DNA from: Microbacterium sp.
GTDB taxonomy: Bacteria > Actinomycetota > Actinomycetes > Actinomycetales > Microbacteriaceae
Direction of reading: 5' to 3'
Length of the DNA: 37,889 bases
Assembly (NCBI RefSeq): GCF_026393345.1
Contig: NZ_JAPLAI010000028.1
Location: 40,420-78,308 of the forward strand
Numbering within the stretch: position 1 is the stretch's first letter; every line of letters begins with the position of its first letter. The notes beneath the pieces are model-generated. The model saw nothing but the letters and a program-made list of their open reading frames with translations. It was not told the origin of the DNA and made no database searches. Both the position numbers and the translations under genes were made by a program. Below are positions 7,786 through 19,707 of this stretch, in pieces.

Positions 7786-8952
7786 ATGCGGGTGCGCGGA
7801 GGGATGCTGGCGGTGCTGGCCACGGCGGTGCTCGCGGCCGCCGCCGGCTGCGCCGCCGAGCCCGCGCCCACCCCGAGCCCGCCCACCGCCACGGCGACGC
7901 CCACCCCGAGCCCGACACCCACCGACCCGATCGCGGGCATGACCCTGGAAGACCGGGTCGGACAGCTGTTCATGGTGGGCACCGCGGTCGACGGCGCCGA
8001 CCCCGCCACGCTGTCCGCGGTCGCGGACCGTCACGCGGGCGGGGTGTTCCTCCACGGGCGCTCCACGGCAGGCATCGACGCGACCGCCGGGCTGGTCGCG
8101 CAGTTCACCGGCCTCGTCGCCCCGACCGCGCCGCCGCTGTGGGTCGCGACGGACCAGGAGGGCGGCGATGTGCAGGTGCTGTCGGGTCCCGGATTCGAGG
8201 GCATCCCGAGCGCGCTCACCCAGGCGCAGGGCGGATGCGGCCCGATCCGTACCGCCGCGCTCCGCTGGGGAGGCCAGCTGGCCGCCGCCGGCGTCACCAT
8301 GAACCTCGCGCCGGTCGTCGACATCGTGACGAGTCCCGAGACCGCGCGGCAGAATCCGCCGATCGGCCGGCTGAACCGCGAGTACGGCTTCGACGCCGCA
8401 TCCGTCTCCTCGTGCGCGGGGGCGTTCGCGCAGGGAATGCGGGTGGCGGGCATCCTGCCGACCTTCAAGCATTTCCCGGGCCTCGGGCGCACCACCGCGA
8501 ACACCGACTACTCGGCCGATGTCGTCGACACGGTCGTGACGGCCGCCGCGCCCGATGTGGACGTGTACCGGACCCTCCTCGCCCAGGGGCAGGGCGTGGT
8601 CATGATGTCGACCGCCGTGTACGCGCAGATCGACCCGTCTGCGCCCGCGGCCTTCTCCTCCGTGATCGTCACGGATCTGCTGCGCCGCGACCTGCGGTTC
8701 GACGGCGTCGTCATGACCGACGACCTCTCTGCGACCGCACAGGTGGCGCGCTGGACCCCGGGGGAGCGAGCCGTGCTCGCGGTGCGGGCGGGCGTCGATC
8801 TGCTCCTCGTCTCGGCCGACCCTGCCGTGTTCCCCGAGATGTACGACGCCGTGCTGCAGGCCGCCCGCACCGACCCGGCCTTCGCCGCCCAGGTGGATGC
8901 GGCCGCCCGCCGCATCGTGCAGCTCAAGGCGTCGTTCCCCGGGGCAGACTGA
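7786..8952 (+). CDS. Glycoside hydrolase family 3 N-terminal domain lipoprotein
   Basis: A 388-residue secreted lipoprotein. A short signal ends in a lipobox (AAG before C22), a Pro/Thr/Ser-rich linker follows to about residue 48, and then a GH3 barrel of the NagZ type. VVMTDDLSATA carries the nucleophile aspartate near D312, and KHFPGLG lies at 228-234. In NagZ enzymes the latter leads to a D-S-H motif whose histidine is the acid/base; here the matching stretch is NTDYS (239-243) and the histidine is absent. It probably acts on peptidoglycan or another N-acetylhexosamine glycan, but activity may differ from NagZ. The start at 7786 is fixed by the signal peptide and promoter; an open extension further upstream overlaps the helicase gene. 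Confidence 0.88.
   Translation: MRVRGGMLAVLATAVLAAAAGCAAEPAPTPSPPTATATPTPSPTPTDPIAGMTLEDRVGQLFMVGTAVDGADPATLSAVADRHAGGVFLHGRSTAGIDATAGLVAQFTGLVAPTAPPLWVATDQEGGDVQVLSGPGFEGIPSALTQAQGGCGPIRTAALRWGGQLAAAGVTMNLAPVVDIVTSPETARQNPPIGRLNREYGFDAASVSSCAGAFAQGMRVAGILPTFKHFPGLGRTTANTDYSADVVDTVVTAAAPDVDVYRTLLAQGQGVVMMSTAVYAQIDPSAPAAFSSVIVTDLLRRDLRFDGVVMTDDLSATAQVARWTPGERAVLAVRAGVDLLLVSADPAVFPEMYDAVLQAARTDPAFAAQVDAAARRIVQLKASFPGAD
8945..8950 (+). promoter_or_regulatory. -10 hexamer CAGACT overlapping the GH3 stop codon
   Basis: CAGACT ends on the first base of the GH3 TGA stop (8950-8952) and is followed by six bases and the ATG at 8957. The DUF1697 gene may thus have its own leaderless promoter inside the end of the upstream gene. 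Confidence 0.45.
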
Positions 8953-8956
8953 GGCG

Positions 8957-9502
8957 ATGACCACCTACCTCGCGTTCCTCCGCGCGATCAACCTGGGCCG
9001 CACGCGGGTGTTCCCCAAAGCGGCCATCGTCGCCGCCACCGAGGCCGCCGGGTTCGGCGGGGTCACCACCCACCTGAACACCGGCAACGTGCGGCTGCAG
9101 TCGACCATGCGATCGCCGACCCGGGTCGCGCAGGCGCTCGAGCGCGCGTACCGGGCGGATCGCGGTTTCGACGTGCCCACGATCGTCTTCTCGGCCGACG
9201 AGTTCGCCCGCATCGCCCGCGACGCGCAGGAGCTCTCCGCGGAGCGCCCGGGACTCGCCCGCCACTACGTGTACCTGCTCGCCGAGGAGCTGTCACCGGC
9301 GGCCGCCGGTGAGGTTGAGGCGACGAGCGGCGAGGCGGGCGAGATGATCGTCCGCGGCCGGGCCGCCCACGCGCTGCTCCGCCCCGGATACCAGGACGGC
9401 GTGGTCGATCCGCTGCGTGCCGCGAAACTCCTCGGCACCGCGACCAACCGCAATCTTTCGGTGGTCACCGCGCTCGCCGAGCGGTGGTGTGCACAGCGCT
9501 GA
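8957..9502 (+). CDS. DUF1697 family protein
   Basis: A 181-residue DUF1697 protein, full length for the family. The typical opening [13 protein letters not shown] and the following [11 protein letters not shown] block are present, and the C-terminal half carries a [11 protein letters not shown] stretch. The molecular role of the family is unknown to me. The ATG at 8957 is preferred over an open extension into the GH3 gene because the family begins at [10 protein letters not shown]. It starts four bases after the GH3 stop, so co-transcription is possible as well as its own promoter. Confidence 0.9.
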   Translation: MTTYLAFLRAINLGRTRVFPKAAIVAATEAAGFGGVTTHLNTGNVRLQSTMRSPTRVAQALERAYRADRGFDVPTIVFSADEFARIARDAQELSAERPGLARHYVYLLAEELSPAAAGEVEATSGEAGEMIVRGRAAHALLRPGYQDGVVDPLRAAKLLGTATNRNLSVVTALAERWCAQR

Positions 9503-9519
9503 CTGTCAGCAGCGGTCGT

Positions 9520-9525
9520 TACGCT
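9520..9525 (+). promoter_or_regulatory. -10 hexamer TACGCT of recQ
   Basis: TACGCT, then GGGAGG, then ATG at 9532. This is a clear example of the start-proximal promoter layout of this window. Confidence 0.6.
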
Positions 9526-9531
9526 GGGAGG

Positions 9532-11556
<2,025 letters not shown>

Positions 11557-11627
11557 CCGAGGTCACACGTCGGCTGCCGGCCCGGCTTCGCCCCCGGCCG
11601 CGTCGTGTCCGCCACCTCCTCCGACGG

Positions 11628-11711
11628 CATGTCCCACTTTCTGCAGAACATGTCCCATTTCCTGCCGGAATGAGCCGCCCATAACGACAGAAAATGGGAC
11701 ATGCCGGCAGG
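11628..11711. repeat. Terminal-repeat-like cluster (CATGTCCCAYTTYCTG, two direct and one inverted)
   Basis: Copies lie at 11628-11643 (+), 11649-11664 (+, 21 bases on) and 11688-11703 (inverted). In addition CCTGCCGG at 11661 pairs with CCGGCAGG at 11704, outside the first stem, so the pairings interlock as in a pseudoknot rather than nesting. Multiple short repeats near an end, with an inverted partner, recall IS21-type insertion ends, but there is no transposase here. Possibly an element relic or a small non-autonomous element. Confidence 0.6.
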
Positions 11712-11827
11712 GGCGAGCCCGGATGCGGGAGGCACCGGCCGCGCTCCGACCGCGGCGCGGCTGTGGACTGCGCACAATCCGCGACACCCACGCCGTCCGT
11801 CGTTCTTGTCGAGAGACGCCAACCGAG

Positions 11828-11856
11828 TTGGGTTCACCTTGTGGGAGTCCTACGGT
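11828..11856 (+). promoter_or_regulatory. Promoter TTGGGT-17-TACGGT of the acyl-CoA oxidase-like gene
   Basis: The -35-like TTGGGT and -10 TACGGT are 17 bases apart, 42 bases before the ATG. A ribosome site (GAAAGGTGAGG) sits directly before the start, so this is a leadered gene. Confidence 0.5.
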
Positions 11857-11898
11857 CAACAATGATTTCTTCCGTCCGATACGCCGAAAGGTGAGGTC

Positions 11899-14013
11899 AT
11901 GGCCGACGCCGTCATCCGCTCCCGTAAGCCCGCCACCAGCACGCGCACGCCCGCCGGCGGCGCCCCGACTGCCCCGCACAGCGCGGCCGAGGCATCCGAA
12001 CCGCGCATCGACGTCGACGCGGTCACCGACATGCTGCTCGGCACCTGGGCGGACACCCGCCGCGAGGCGCGCGCGATGATCAAGGACCCCGCGTTCTGGC
12101 GCATCGACGGGCTCAGCGTCGAGGACCACCGCGAGCGCGTGATGGGCCAGCTGCAGCTCCTCGTCGACAGCGGCGCCTCGGCGCGGGCCTACCCGGTGGA
12201 ATACGGCGGCGCGAACAACAACGGCGCCAACATCGCCGGGTTCGAAGAGCTCGTCCTCGCCGACCCGAGCCTCCAGATCAAGGCCGGGGTGCAGTGGGGC
12301 CTGTTCGGCGCGGCGATCCAGCAGCTGGGTACCAAGCCTCACCACGACAAGTGGCTGAGAGACGTCGCGGAGCTGAAGCTCCCCGGTGCCTTCGCGATGA
12401 CCGAGACCGGTCATGGCTCCGACGTCGCCGCGATCGGCACGACGGCGACCTACGACCCTGACACCGAAGAGTTCGTCATCCACACCCCGTTCCGCGGAGC
12501 CTGGAAGGACTACCTCGGCAATGCCGCGGTGCACGGCCGGGCGGCGACGGTGTTCGCGCAGCTCATCACAGGCGGCGTGAACTACGGCGTGCACTGCTTC
12601 TTCGTGCCCATCCGCGACGAGGCGGGGAACTTCCTCCCCGGTGTCGGCGGCGAGGACGACGGCGTCAAGGGCGGCCTCAACGGCATCGACAACGGCCGGC
12701 TGCACTTCGATCAGGTGCGTGTGCCGCGGGTGAACCTGCTGAACCGCTACGGCGACGTCGCCGCCGACGGCAGCTACTCCAGCGAGATCGCCAGCCCCGG
12801 CCGCCGCTTCTTCACGATGCTCGGCGCGCTGGTGCAGGGCCGGATCTCGCTCGACGGCGCCGCGACCACCGCATCCGCTCTCGCGGTCTACATCGCCACC
12901 ACCTACGCGAACCAGCGCCGGCAGTTCGACTCCGGCTCAGGCACCCCGGAGGTCGTGCTGCTGGACTACGGCAAGCACCAGCGACGCCTCCTGCCGCGGA
13001 TCGCGACCGCGTACGCGCAGGCGTTCGCGCACGACGAGTTCCTGAAGAAGTTCGACGGCGTCTTCAGCGGCCGCACCGACACCCCCGAGGAGCGCGAGGA
13101 CCTCGAGACTCTCGCCGCCGCGCTGAAGCCGCTGAGCACCTGGAACGCGCTCGACACGATCCAGGACTGCCGTGAGGCGTGCGGCGGATCCGGCTTCCTC
13201 GCCGAGAACCGTCTGGTGGGCCTGCACTCCGACCTCGACGTCTACGCCACCTTCGAGGGAGACAACAACATCCTGCTGCAGCTGGTCGGCAAGCGCCTTC
13301 TCGGCGACTTCGCCAAGCAGTTCAAGGGCGCGGATGCGGCCAAGCTCGCCCGGTACGCGGTCGGCCAGACCGCGGGCAAGGTGTTCCACGGCGCGGGCCT
13401 GCGTCGTCTCGGGCAGACCGTCGCGGACTTCGGTTCCACGGCGCGGTCGGTCGAACTGGGGCTCCGGGAAGACCAGCAGCACGAGCTGCTCGCCGACCGG
13501 GTGCAGCAAATGGTGTCGGACATCGCGACCCGGATGCGGCCGGCGGCCAAGATGTCGCCCGAGGACGCTGCCGCCGTGTTCAACGAGAACCAGGCGGAGC
13601 TCATCGAGGCGGCCAGAGCCCACGGCGAGCTGCTGCAGTGGGAGGCGTTCACCGACGCCCTCCACAAGGTCGGCGACGACGGCACACTGCAGGTGCTCAC
13701 CTGGGTGCGCGATCTCTTCGGTCTTGCTCTCATCGAGAAGCACCTCGCCTGGTACCTCATCCACGGACGTCTCTCCGCACAGCGTGCCGGAGCCGTGTCG
13801 CGGTACATCGACCGGCTGTGCCTGCGGCTGCGCCCCCACGCGCAGGACCTCGTCGACGCGTGGGGCTTCGAGCCGGAGCATGTGCGCGCCCCCATCGCCT
13901 CGGGTGCCGAGCAGGCGCGTCAGGATGAGGCCGCCGCGTACTTCGCGGAACTGAAGGCGTCGGGCAAGGCTCCCGTGTCGGAGAAGACCCTGCACAAGAA
14001 GTCGAAGAAGTAG
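11899..14013 (+). CDS. Acyl-CoA dehydrogenase/acyl-CoA oxidase-like protein
   Basis: A 704-residue flavoprotein, much longer than the 380-residue dehydrogenases and matching the acyl-CoA oxidase layout. AMTETGHGSDVAAIGTTA is the flavin/substrate motif, and YATFEGDNNILLQLVGK is the acyl-CoA oxidase signature, with a candidate catalytic glutamate at E453. The N-terminal 30 residues are low-complexity and the C-terminus ends in a lysine-rich tail (KTLHKKSKK). Whether electrons pass to oxygen or to electron-transfer flavoprotein cannot be read from the sequence; actinobacterial members are often simply called acyl-CoA dehydrogenases. It is a single-gene unit with its own promoter, and a dispersed palindrome lies past its stop. 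Confidence 0.9.
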   Translation: MADAVIRSRKPATSTRTPAGGAPTAPHSAAEASEPRIDVDAVTDMLLGTWADTRREARAMIKDPAFWRIDGLSVEDHRERVMGQLQLLVDSGASARAYPVEYGGANNNGANIAGFEELVLADPSLQIKAGVQWGLFGAAIQQLGTKPHHDKWLRDVAELKLPGAFAMTETGHGSDVAAIGTTATYDPDTEEFVIHTPFRGAWKDYLGNAAVHGRAATVFAQLITGGVNYGVHCFFVPIRDEAGNFLPGVGGEDDGVKGGLNGIDNGRLHFDQVRVPRVNLLNRYGDVAADGSYSSEIASPGRRFFTMLGALVQGRISLDGAATTASALAVYIATTYANQRRQFDSGSGTPEVVLLDYGKHQRRLLPRIATAYAQAFAHDEFLKKFDGVFSGRTDTPEEREDLETLAAALKPLSTWNALDTIQDCREACGGSGFLAENRLVGLHSDLDVYATFEGDNNILLQLVGKRLLGDFAKQFKGADAAKLARYAVGQTAGKVFHGAGLRRLGQTVADFGSTARSVELGLREDQQHELLADRVQQMVSDIATRMRPAAKMSPEDAAAVFNENQAELIEAARAHGELLQWEAFTDALHKVGDDGTLQVLTWVRDLFGLALIEKHLAWYLIHGRLSAQRAGAVSRYIDRLCLRLRPHAQDLVDAWGFEPEHVRAPIASGAEQARQDEAAAYFAELKASGKAPVSEKTLHKKSKK

Positions 14014-14021
14014 CGTCGCGG

Positions 14022-14061
14022 GTTTCGACTCGGTCGTTGAGCGAGCGCAGCGAGACGAAAC
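14022..14061. repeat. Dispersed-type imperfect palindrome after the acyl-CoA oxidase-like gene
   Basis: GTTTCGACTCG at 14022-14032 pairs with CGAGACGAAAC at 14051-14061 (10 of 11). The centre is GC-rich (GAGCGAGCGCAG). Similar GTTTCG...CGAAAC elements are, to my memory, frequent between genes in Microbacteriaceae. It may serve as a terminator. Confidence 0.7.
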
Positions 14062-14087
14062 GCCTGAGCGCTGTCGGCCGCCGGCCG

Positions 14088-14093
14088 TAGGGT
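14088..14093 (+). promoter_or_regulatory. -10 hexamer TAGGGT of tag
   Basis: TAGGGT, six bases (GTGCGG) and ATG at 14100. The GTG at 14094 inside that spacer would be an alternative start, but the hexamer spacing favours the ATG. Confidence 0.5.
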
Positions 14094-14099
14094 GTGCGG

Positions 14100-14681
14100 A
14101 TGAGCGAACTGCTGATCGGACCGGACGGGCGTGCCCGCTGCGCGTGGGCGGGAGCAGACCCGGAGTACCTGCGCTATCACGACGAGGAGTGGGGAACGCC
14201 GCTCCACGGCGATCGAGCACTGTTCGAGAAGATGAGTCTCGAGGGGTTTCAGGCGGGGCTCAGCTGGATCACGATCCTGCGCAAGCGTCCCCGGTTCCGC
14301 GAGGTGTTCGCCGGGTTCGACCCGGCCCTCGTGGCGGCCTTCGACGACGCAGACGTCGAACGGCTGATGGCGGATGCGGGCATCATTCGCAACCGCGCGA
14401 AGATCCTCGCCACGATCGGCAATGCGGCGCTGGTCCAGGCGATGGCGCCCGGCGAACTCGACGCCCTGCTGTGGTCGTTCGCCCCGCCCGCTCGCCCCCG
14501 CCCGGTGACCTTCGCGGAGGTTCCCGCGGTGACACCCGAGTCCTCCGCGATGAGCAAGGCCCTCCGCGGCCGGGGGTTCCGGTTCGTCGGGCCCACCACG
14601 ATGTACGCGCTGATGCAGTCCGCCGGCATGGTGGACGACCACGTCGAAGGATGCTGGCGCGGGGGAGCCGCCGCGGCGTAG
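14100..14681 (+). CDS. tag: DNA-3-methyladenine glycosylase I
   Basis: A 193-residue Tag family base-excision glycosylase that removes 3-methyladenine from alkylated DNA. The zinc ligands are visible as C14 (RCAW), H27 (YHDEEWG) and the C-terminal H181 and C185 (HVEGC). E48 in SLEGFQAGLSW matches the base-binding glutamate of E. coli Tag, and ILRKRPRF and a GFRFVGPTTMYALMQ segment complete the family pattern. Length is standard. The ATG at 14100 is chosen over the in-frame GTG at 14094 because of the -10 hexamer at 14088. It runs head-on into the resolvase-like gene with only four bases between the stops. Confidence 0.95.
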   Translation: MSELLIGPDGRARCAWAGADPEYLRYHDEEWGTPLHGDRALFEKMSLEGFQAGLSWITILRKRPRFREVFAGFDPALVAAFDDADVERLMADAGIIRNRAKILATIGNAALVQAMAPGELDALLWSFAPPARPRPVTFAEVPAVTPESSAMSKALRGRGFRFVGPTTMYALMQSAGMVDDHVEGCWRGGAAAA

Positions 14682-14685
14682 GGCG

Positions 14686-15150
14686 TCAGCGTCCGGCGTC
14701 GAAGAGGTGCCGGGCGCCGTGGCCGAGGACCTTCACCACCACGCCGCGCCGCTGCAGCTCGGAGACCGTGCGGGTCTCCTCCTCGAGGTCGCGGCCGAGG
14801 GCGTGCACATTGGTGACGACGACCACGTCGCCGGTCCCGAGCGTCCCGAACAGCTGCGTCAGCCGCTGCTCCCACGACTCCAGGGTCACCGGCGACGGGT
14901 GGCGGAAGCCGTGGATCGGCACGCCGAAGCGCGCGAGCTGCTCCCGCTGCTCGACCACCGACGGCATGTCGTCGCGATTCACGACGATCCCCACGAGGCG
15001 AGAGCCGGCCGGCCGTGCCCGCCACCAGTCCCGGTCCCGCTCCAGCTCGTGGAAGCACTTGACGCAGGTTGACGCATCGTGGTGCAGGTCGATGGGGCTG
15101 GTCGCGGCGGCATCCGGTCCCTCGGGTGCCGTGTGCACGTGCTCCGTCAT
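14686..15150 (-). CDS. Small resolvase-like protein lacking the catalytic serine
   Basis: A 154-residue protein whose residues about 50-150 resemble the N-terminal domain of serine recombinases: LVGIVVNRDD then EQREQLARFGV, and later VTNVHALGRDLEEE and LQRRGVVVKVL. In active enzymes the first strand carries Y-A-R-V-S; aligned here, the serine position is arginine. There is no DNA-binding tail. The N-terminal part has a possible metal site, LHHDASTCVKCFHE (H, C, C, H). It is therefore probably not a recombinase but a repurposed domain; role unknown. The ATG at 15150 is chosen for its GGGAGG ribosome site at 15155-15160, although an open frame reaches 15192. It lies 50 bases after the antiporter gene and may share its mRNA. 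Confidence 0.72.
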   Translation of the reverse strand: MTEHVHTAPEGPDAAATSPIDLHHDASTCVKCFHELERDRDWWRARPAGSRLVGIVVNRDDMPSVVEQREQLARFGVPIHGFRHPSPVTLESWEQRLTQLFGTLGTGDVVVVTNVHALGRDLEEETRTVSELQRRGVVVKVLGHGARHLFDAGR

Positions 15151-15200
15151 CTCGCCTCCCTCGTCCTGCTCACCATTCTCCCCTGTCCGCACGCGCGGGA

Positions 15201-18009
<2,809 letters not shown>

Positions 18010-18018
18010 GCGACCCGC

Positions 18019-18084
18019 CGCGCGAGTGGGCGCTTGTGGCGACTTCGGAGGCCCCCGAACCCGCCATAACTGCCCACTCGCGCG
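18019..18084. repeat. Long hairpin between convergent genes
   Basis: A perfect 13-bp outer stem (CGCGCGAGTGGGC at 18019-18031, GCCCACTCGCGCG at 18072-18084) continues inward with mismatches: TTGTGGCG against CGCCATAA, then TTCGG against CCGAA. It fills the gap between the iminopeptidase and GMC genes and could stop transcription from either side. Confidence 0.85.
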
Positions 18085-18096
18085 TGGGGGGAGGGG

Positions 18097-19707
18097 TCAG
18101 TGGCCCCGGAGGAGATCGGCGGCGACCTCGCCGATGACGATCGCGGGTGCGTTCGTGTGCCCGCGGATGACGGTGGGGATGACCGAGGCGTCCGCGACCC
18201 GGAGGCCCTCGACGCCTCGCACGCGGAGCTCGGGATCGACGACGGACTCCGCATCCGTGCCCATCCGCGCCGTCCCCACCGGGTGGTACAGGGTATGCGC
18301 GTAGCGGCGGATGGACGTGTCGATGAGTTCCTCCGCCGACATGTGCTCGCCTCCCGCGGGCTGCACCCATCCGCCGGTGGTCACCGCCTTCAGGGCATCG
18401 GTCTGCAGCAGCCCGAGGCAGACGCGGAGGCCCGCCTCCAGGGTCGCCCGGTCGGTCCCGGCGGGATCGCTCAGGTATGCCGGGTCGATGAGCGGCTTCG
18501 CGTACGGGTCGACGGACGCGAGCCGGATGGTGCCACGAGATGCGGGACGCAGCAGGATGGCGCCCACGGTCAGGCCTTCCGCCGGCAGTGGGATGAGACC
18601 CTCCCCGACGTAGGGCGCCGCGGCGAAGATGATCTCGATGTCCGGCAGGTCGGCGGGTGCACCGACCCGATCGGCGACATCGGTGCGGACAAAGCCGTAG
18701 CCTTCCGCGACGTTGGAGGTCAGCATCCCCCGTCGGCGGGACAGGAAACGGACGAGCTCGCCGCGCCCCTCCGCCCCGAACAGGGTGCCGCCGTGGGCTG
18801 CGGGAGCGAGCCCCGCGACCAGGTGGTCCTGCAGGTTCGCTCCGACCCCGGGCGCATCCACGCGGACCGGGATGCCGTGGGCCGCCAGGTGATCGGCGGG
18901 GCCGATGCCCGAGAGCAGCAGGAGCTGCGGAGTGTTGATCGCACCACCGGCGAGCACCACTTCGCGGGTCGCGACGGCCTGGCGGGTGATGCCGTCGATG
19001 TCGACGTACACGCCGGTGGCGCGGGTGCCCTCGATCGTGACGCGGCGGACGTGTGCGCCGGTGACGACCCGGAGGTTCCGGCGGCGCCGGGCGGGGCGGA
19101 GGTACGCGTCCGCGGTGGAGGCGCGGGAGCCGCGCCGCTGCGTCACCATGGTCTGCGCGAACCCTTGGCCGCGGGGCAGGTTCGGGGCCGTCACGGCGTA
19201 CCCGGCTTGCCGGGCGGCCTGAAGGAAGGCAGCCGTCTGCGCGCGCGGGTCGCGCTGATGCTCGACCGACTGCGGTCCGTCGGTGCCCTGCGTCGGGTCG
19301 GCCGGATCCTCGGTGCGTTCGACGCGGCGGAAGTACGGCACCAGCGCGTCCCAGCCCCACCGCTCACCGGCAACCTCCGCCCACTCGTCATAATCGGCGG
19401 CGAAACCTCGGATCCACATCATGGCGTTCAACGAGGACGAGCCGCCGAGCGTCTTCCCCCGTGGCCAGAAGACGGTGCGGCCATCCAGCTGGGGTTGCGG
19501 CACGGTGTCGTAATTCCAGTCGTACGGCCCGCGGAACAGCCGCGAGAACGCCGCCGGCACGTGCAACTCCAGTGCACGGTCGGGGCCGCCCGCCTCGAGC
19601 AGCAGCACGGTCGTAGACGGGTCCTCGCTCAGCCGTGCTGCCAGCGCGGCACCCGCCGACCCGGCGCCGACGATCACGTAATCGGCGGTGAGGGACGGAG
19701 CCCTCAC
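18097..19707 (-). CDS. GMC-family FAD alcohol dehydrogenase/choline dehydrogenase-like
   Basis: A 536-residue flavin oxidoreductase that oxidises an alcohol to an aldehyde. The FAD motif GAGSAGAALAARLSED is at the N-terminus (about residues 11-26). GGSSSLNAMMWIRG and GGAINTPQLLLLSGIGP are the GMC signatures, and the catalytic histidine is in LYHPVGTARMG with the C-terminal partner in RGHTNAPAIVIGE. The GTG start at 19707 overlaps the aldehyde dehydrogenase stop by four bases (GTGA), so translation is coupled. The pair would take an alcohol to an acid in two steps. The substrate cannot be told: choline, but also other alcohols, are used by this family. Confidence 0.92.
   Translation of the reverse strand: MRAPSLTADYVIVGAGSAGAALAARLSEDPSTTVLLLEAGGPDRALELHVPAAFSRLFRGPYDWNYDTVPQPQLDGRTVFWPRGKTLGGSSSLNAMMWIRGFAADYDEWAEVAGERWGWDALVPYFRRVERTEDPADPTQGTDGPQSVEHQRDPRAQTAAFLQAARQAGYAVTAPNLPRGQGFAQTMVTQRRGSRASTADAYLRPARRRRNLRVVTGAHVRRVTIEGTRATGVYVDIDGITRQAVATREVVLAGGAINTPQLLLLSGIGPADHLAAHGIPVRVDAPGVGANLQDHLVAGLAPAAHGGTLFGAEGRGELVRFLSRRRGMLTSNVAEGYGFVRTDVADRVGAPADLPDIEIIFAAAPYVGEGLIPLPAEGLTVGAILLRPASRGTIRLASVDPYAKPLIDPAYLSDPAGTDRATLEAGLRVCLGLLQTDALKAVTTGGWVQPAGGEHMSAEELIDTSIRRYAHTLYHPVGTARMGTDAESVVDPELRVRGVEGLRVADASVIPTVIRGHTNAPAIVIGEVAADLLRGH

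Larger units (their letters stand above)
11557..11898 (+). other. Intergenic region between recQ and the acyl-CoA oxidase-like gene
   Basis: The left part is GC-rich with no clear gene. The middle (11628-11711) holds two direct and one inverted copy of a CATGTCCCAYTTYCTG motif. The right part has the acyl-CoA oxidase-like promoter (TTGGGT, 17 bases, TACGGT) and ribosome site. Short open frames on the minus strand here look like chance frames. Confidence 0.7.

Noticed and set aside
11764..11780. DnaA-box-like TGTGGACTG near 11765
   Set aside because: It deviates from TGTGGACAA, stands alone, and no replication gene is near.
14094..14099. GTG at 14094 as start of tag
   Set aside because: It lies in the six-base gap between the -10 hexamer and the ATG at 14100, so the mRNA would start at or just before it; the ATG spacing fits the other genes.
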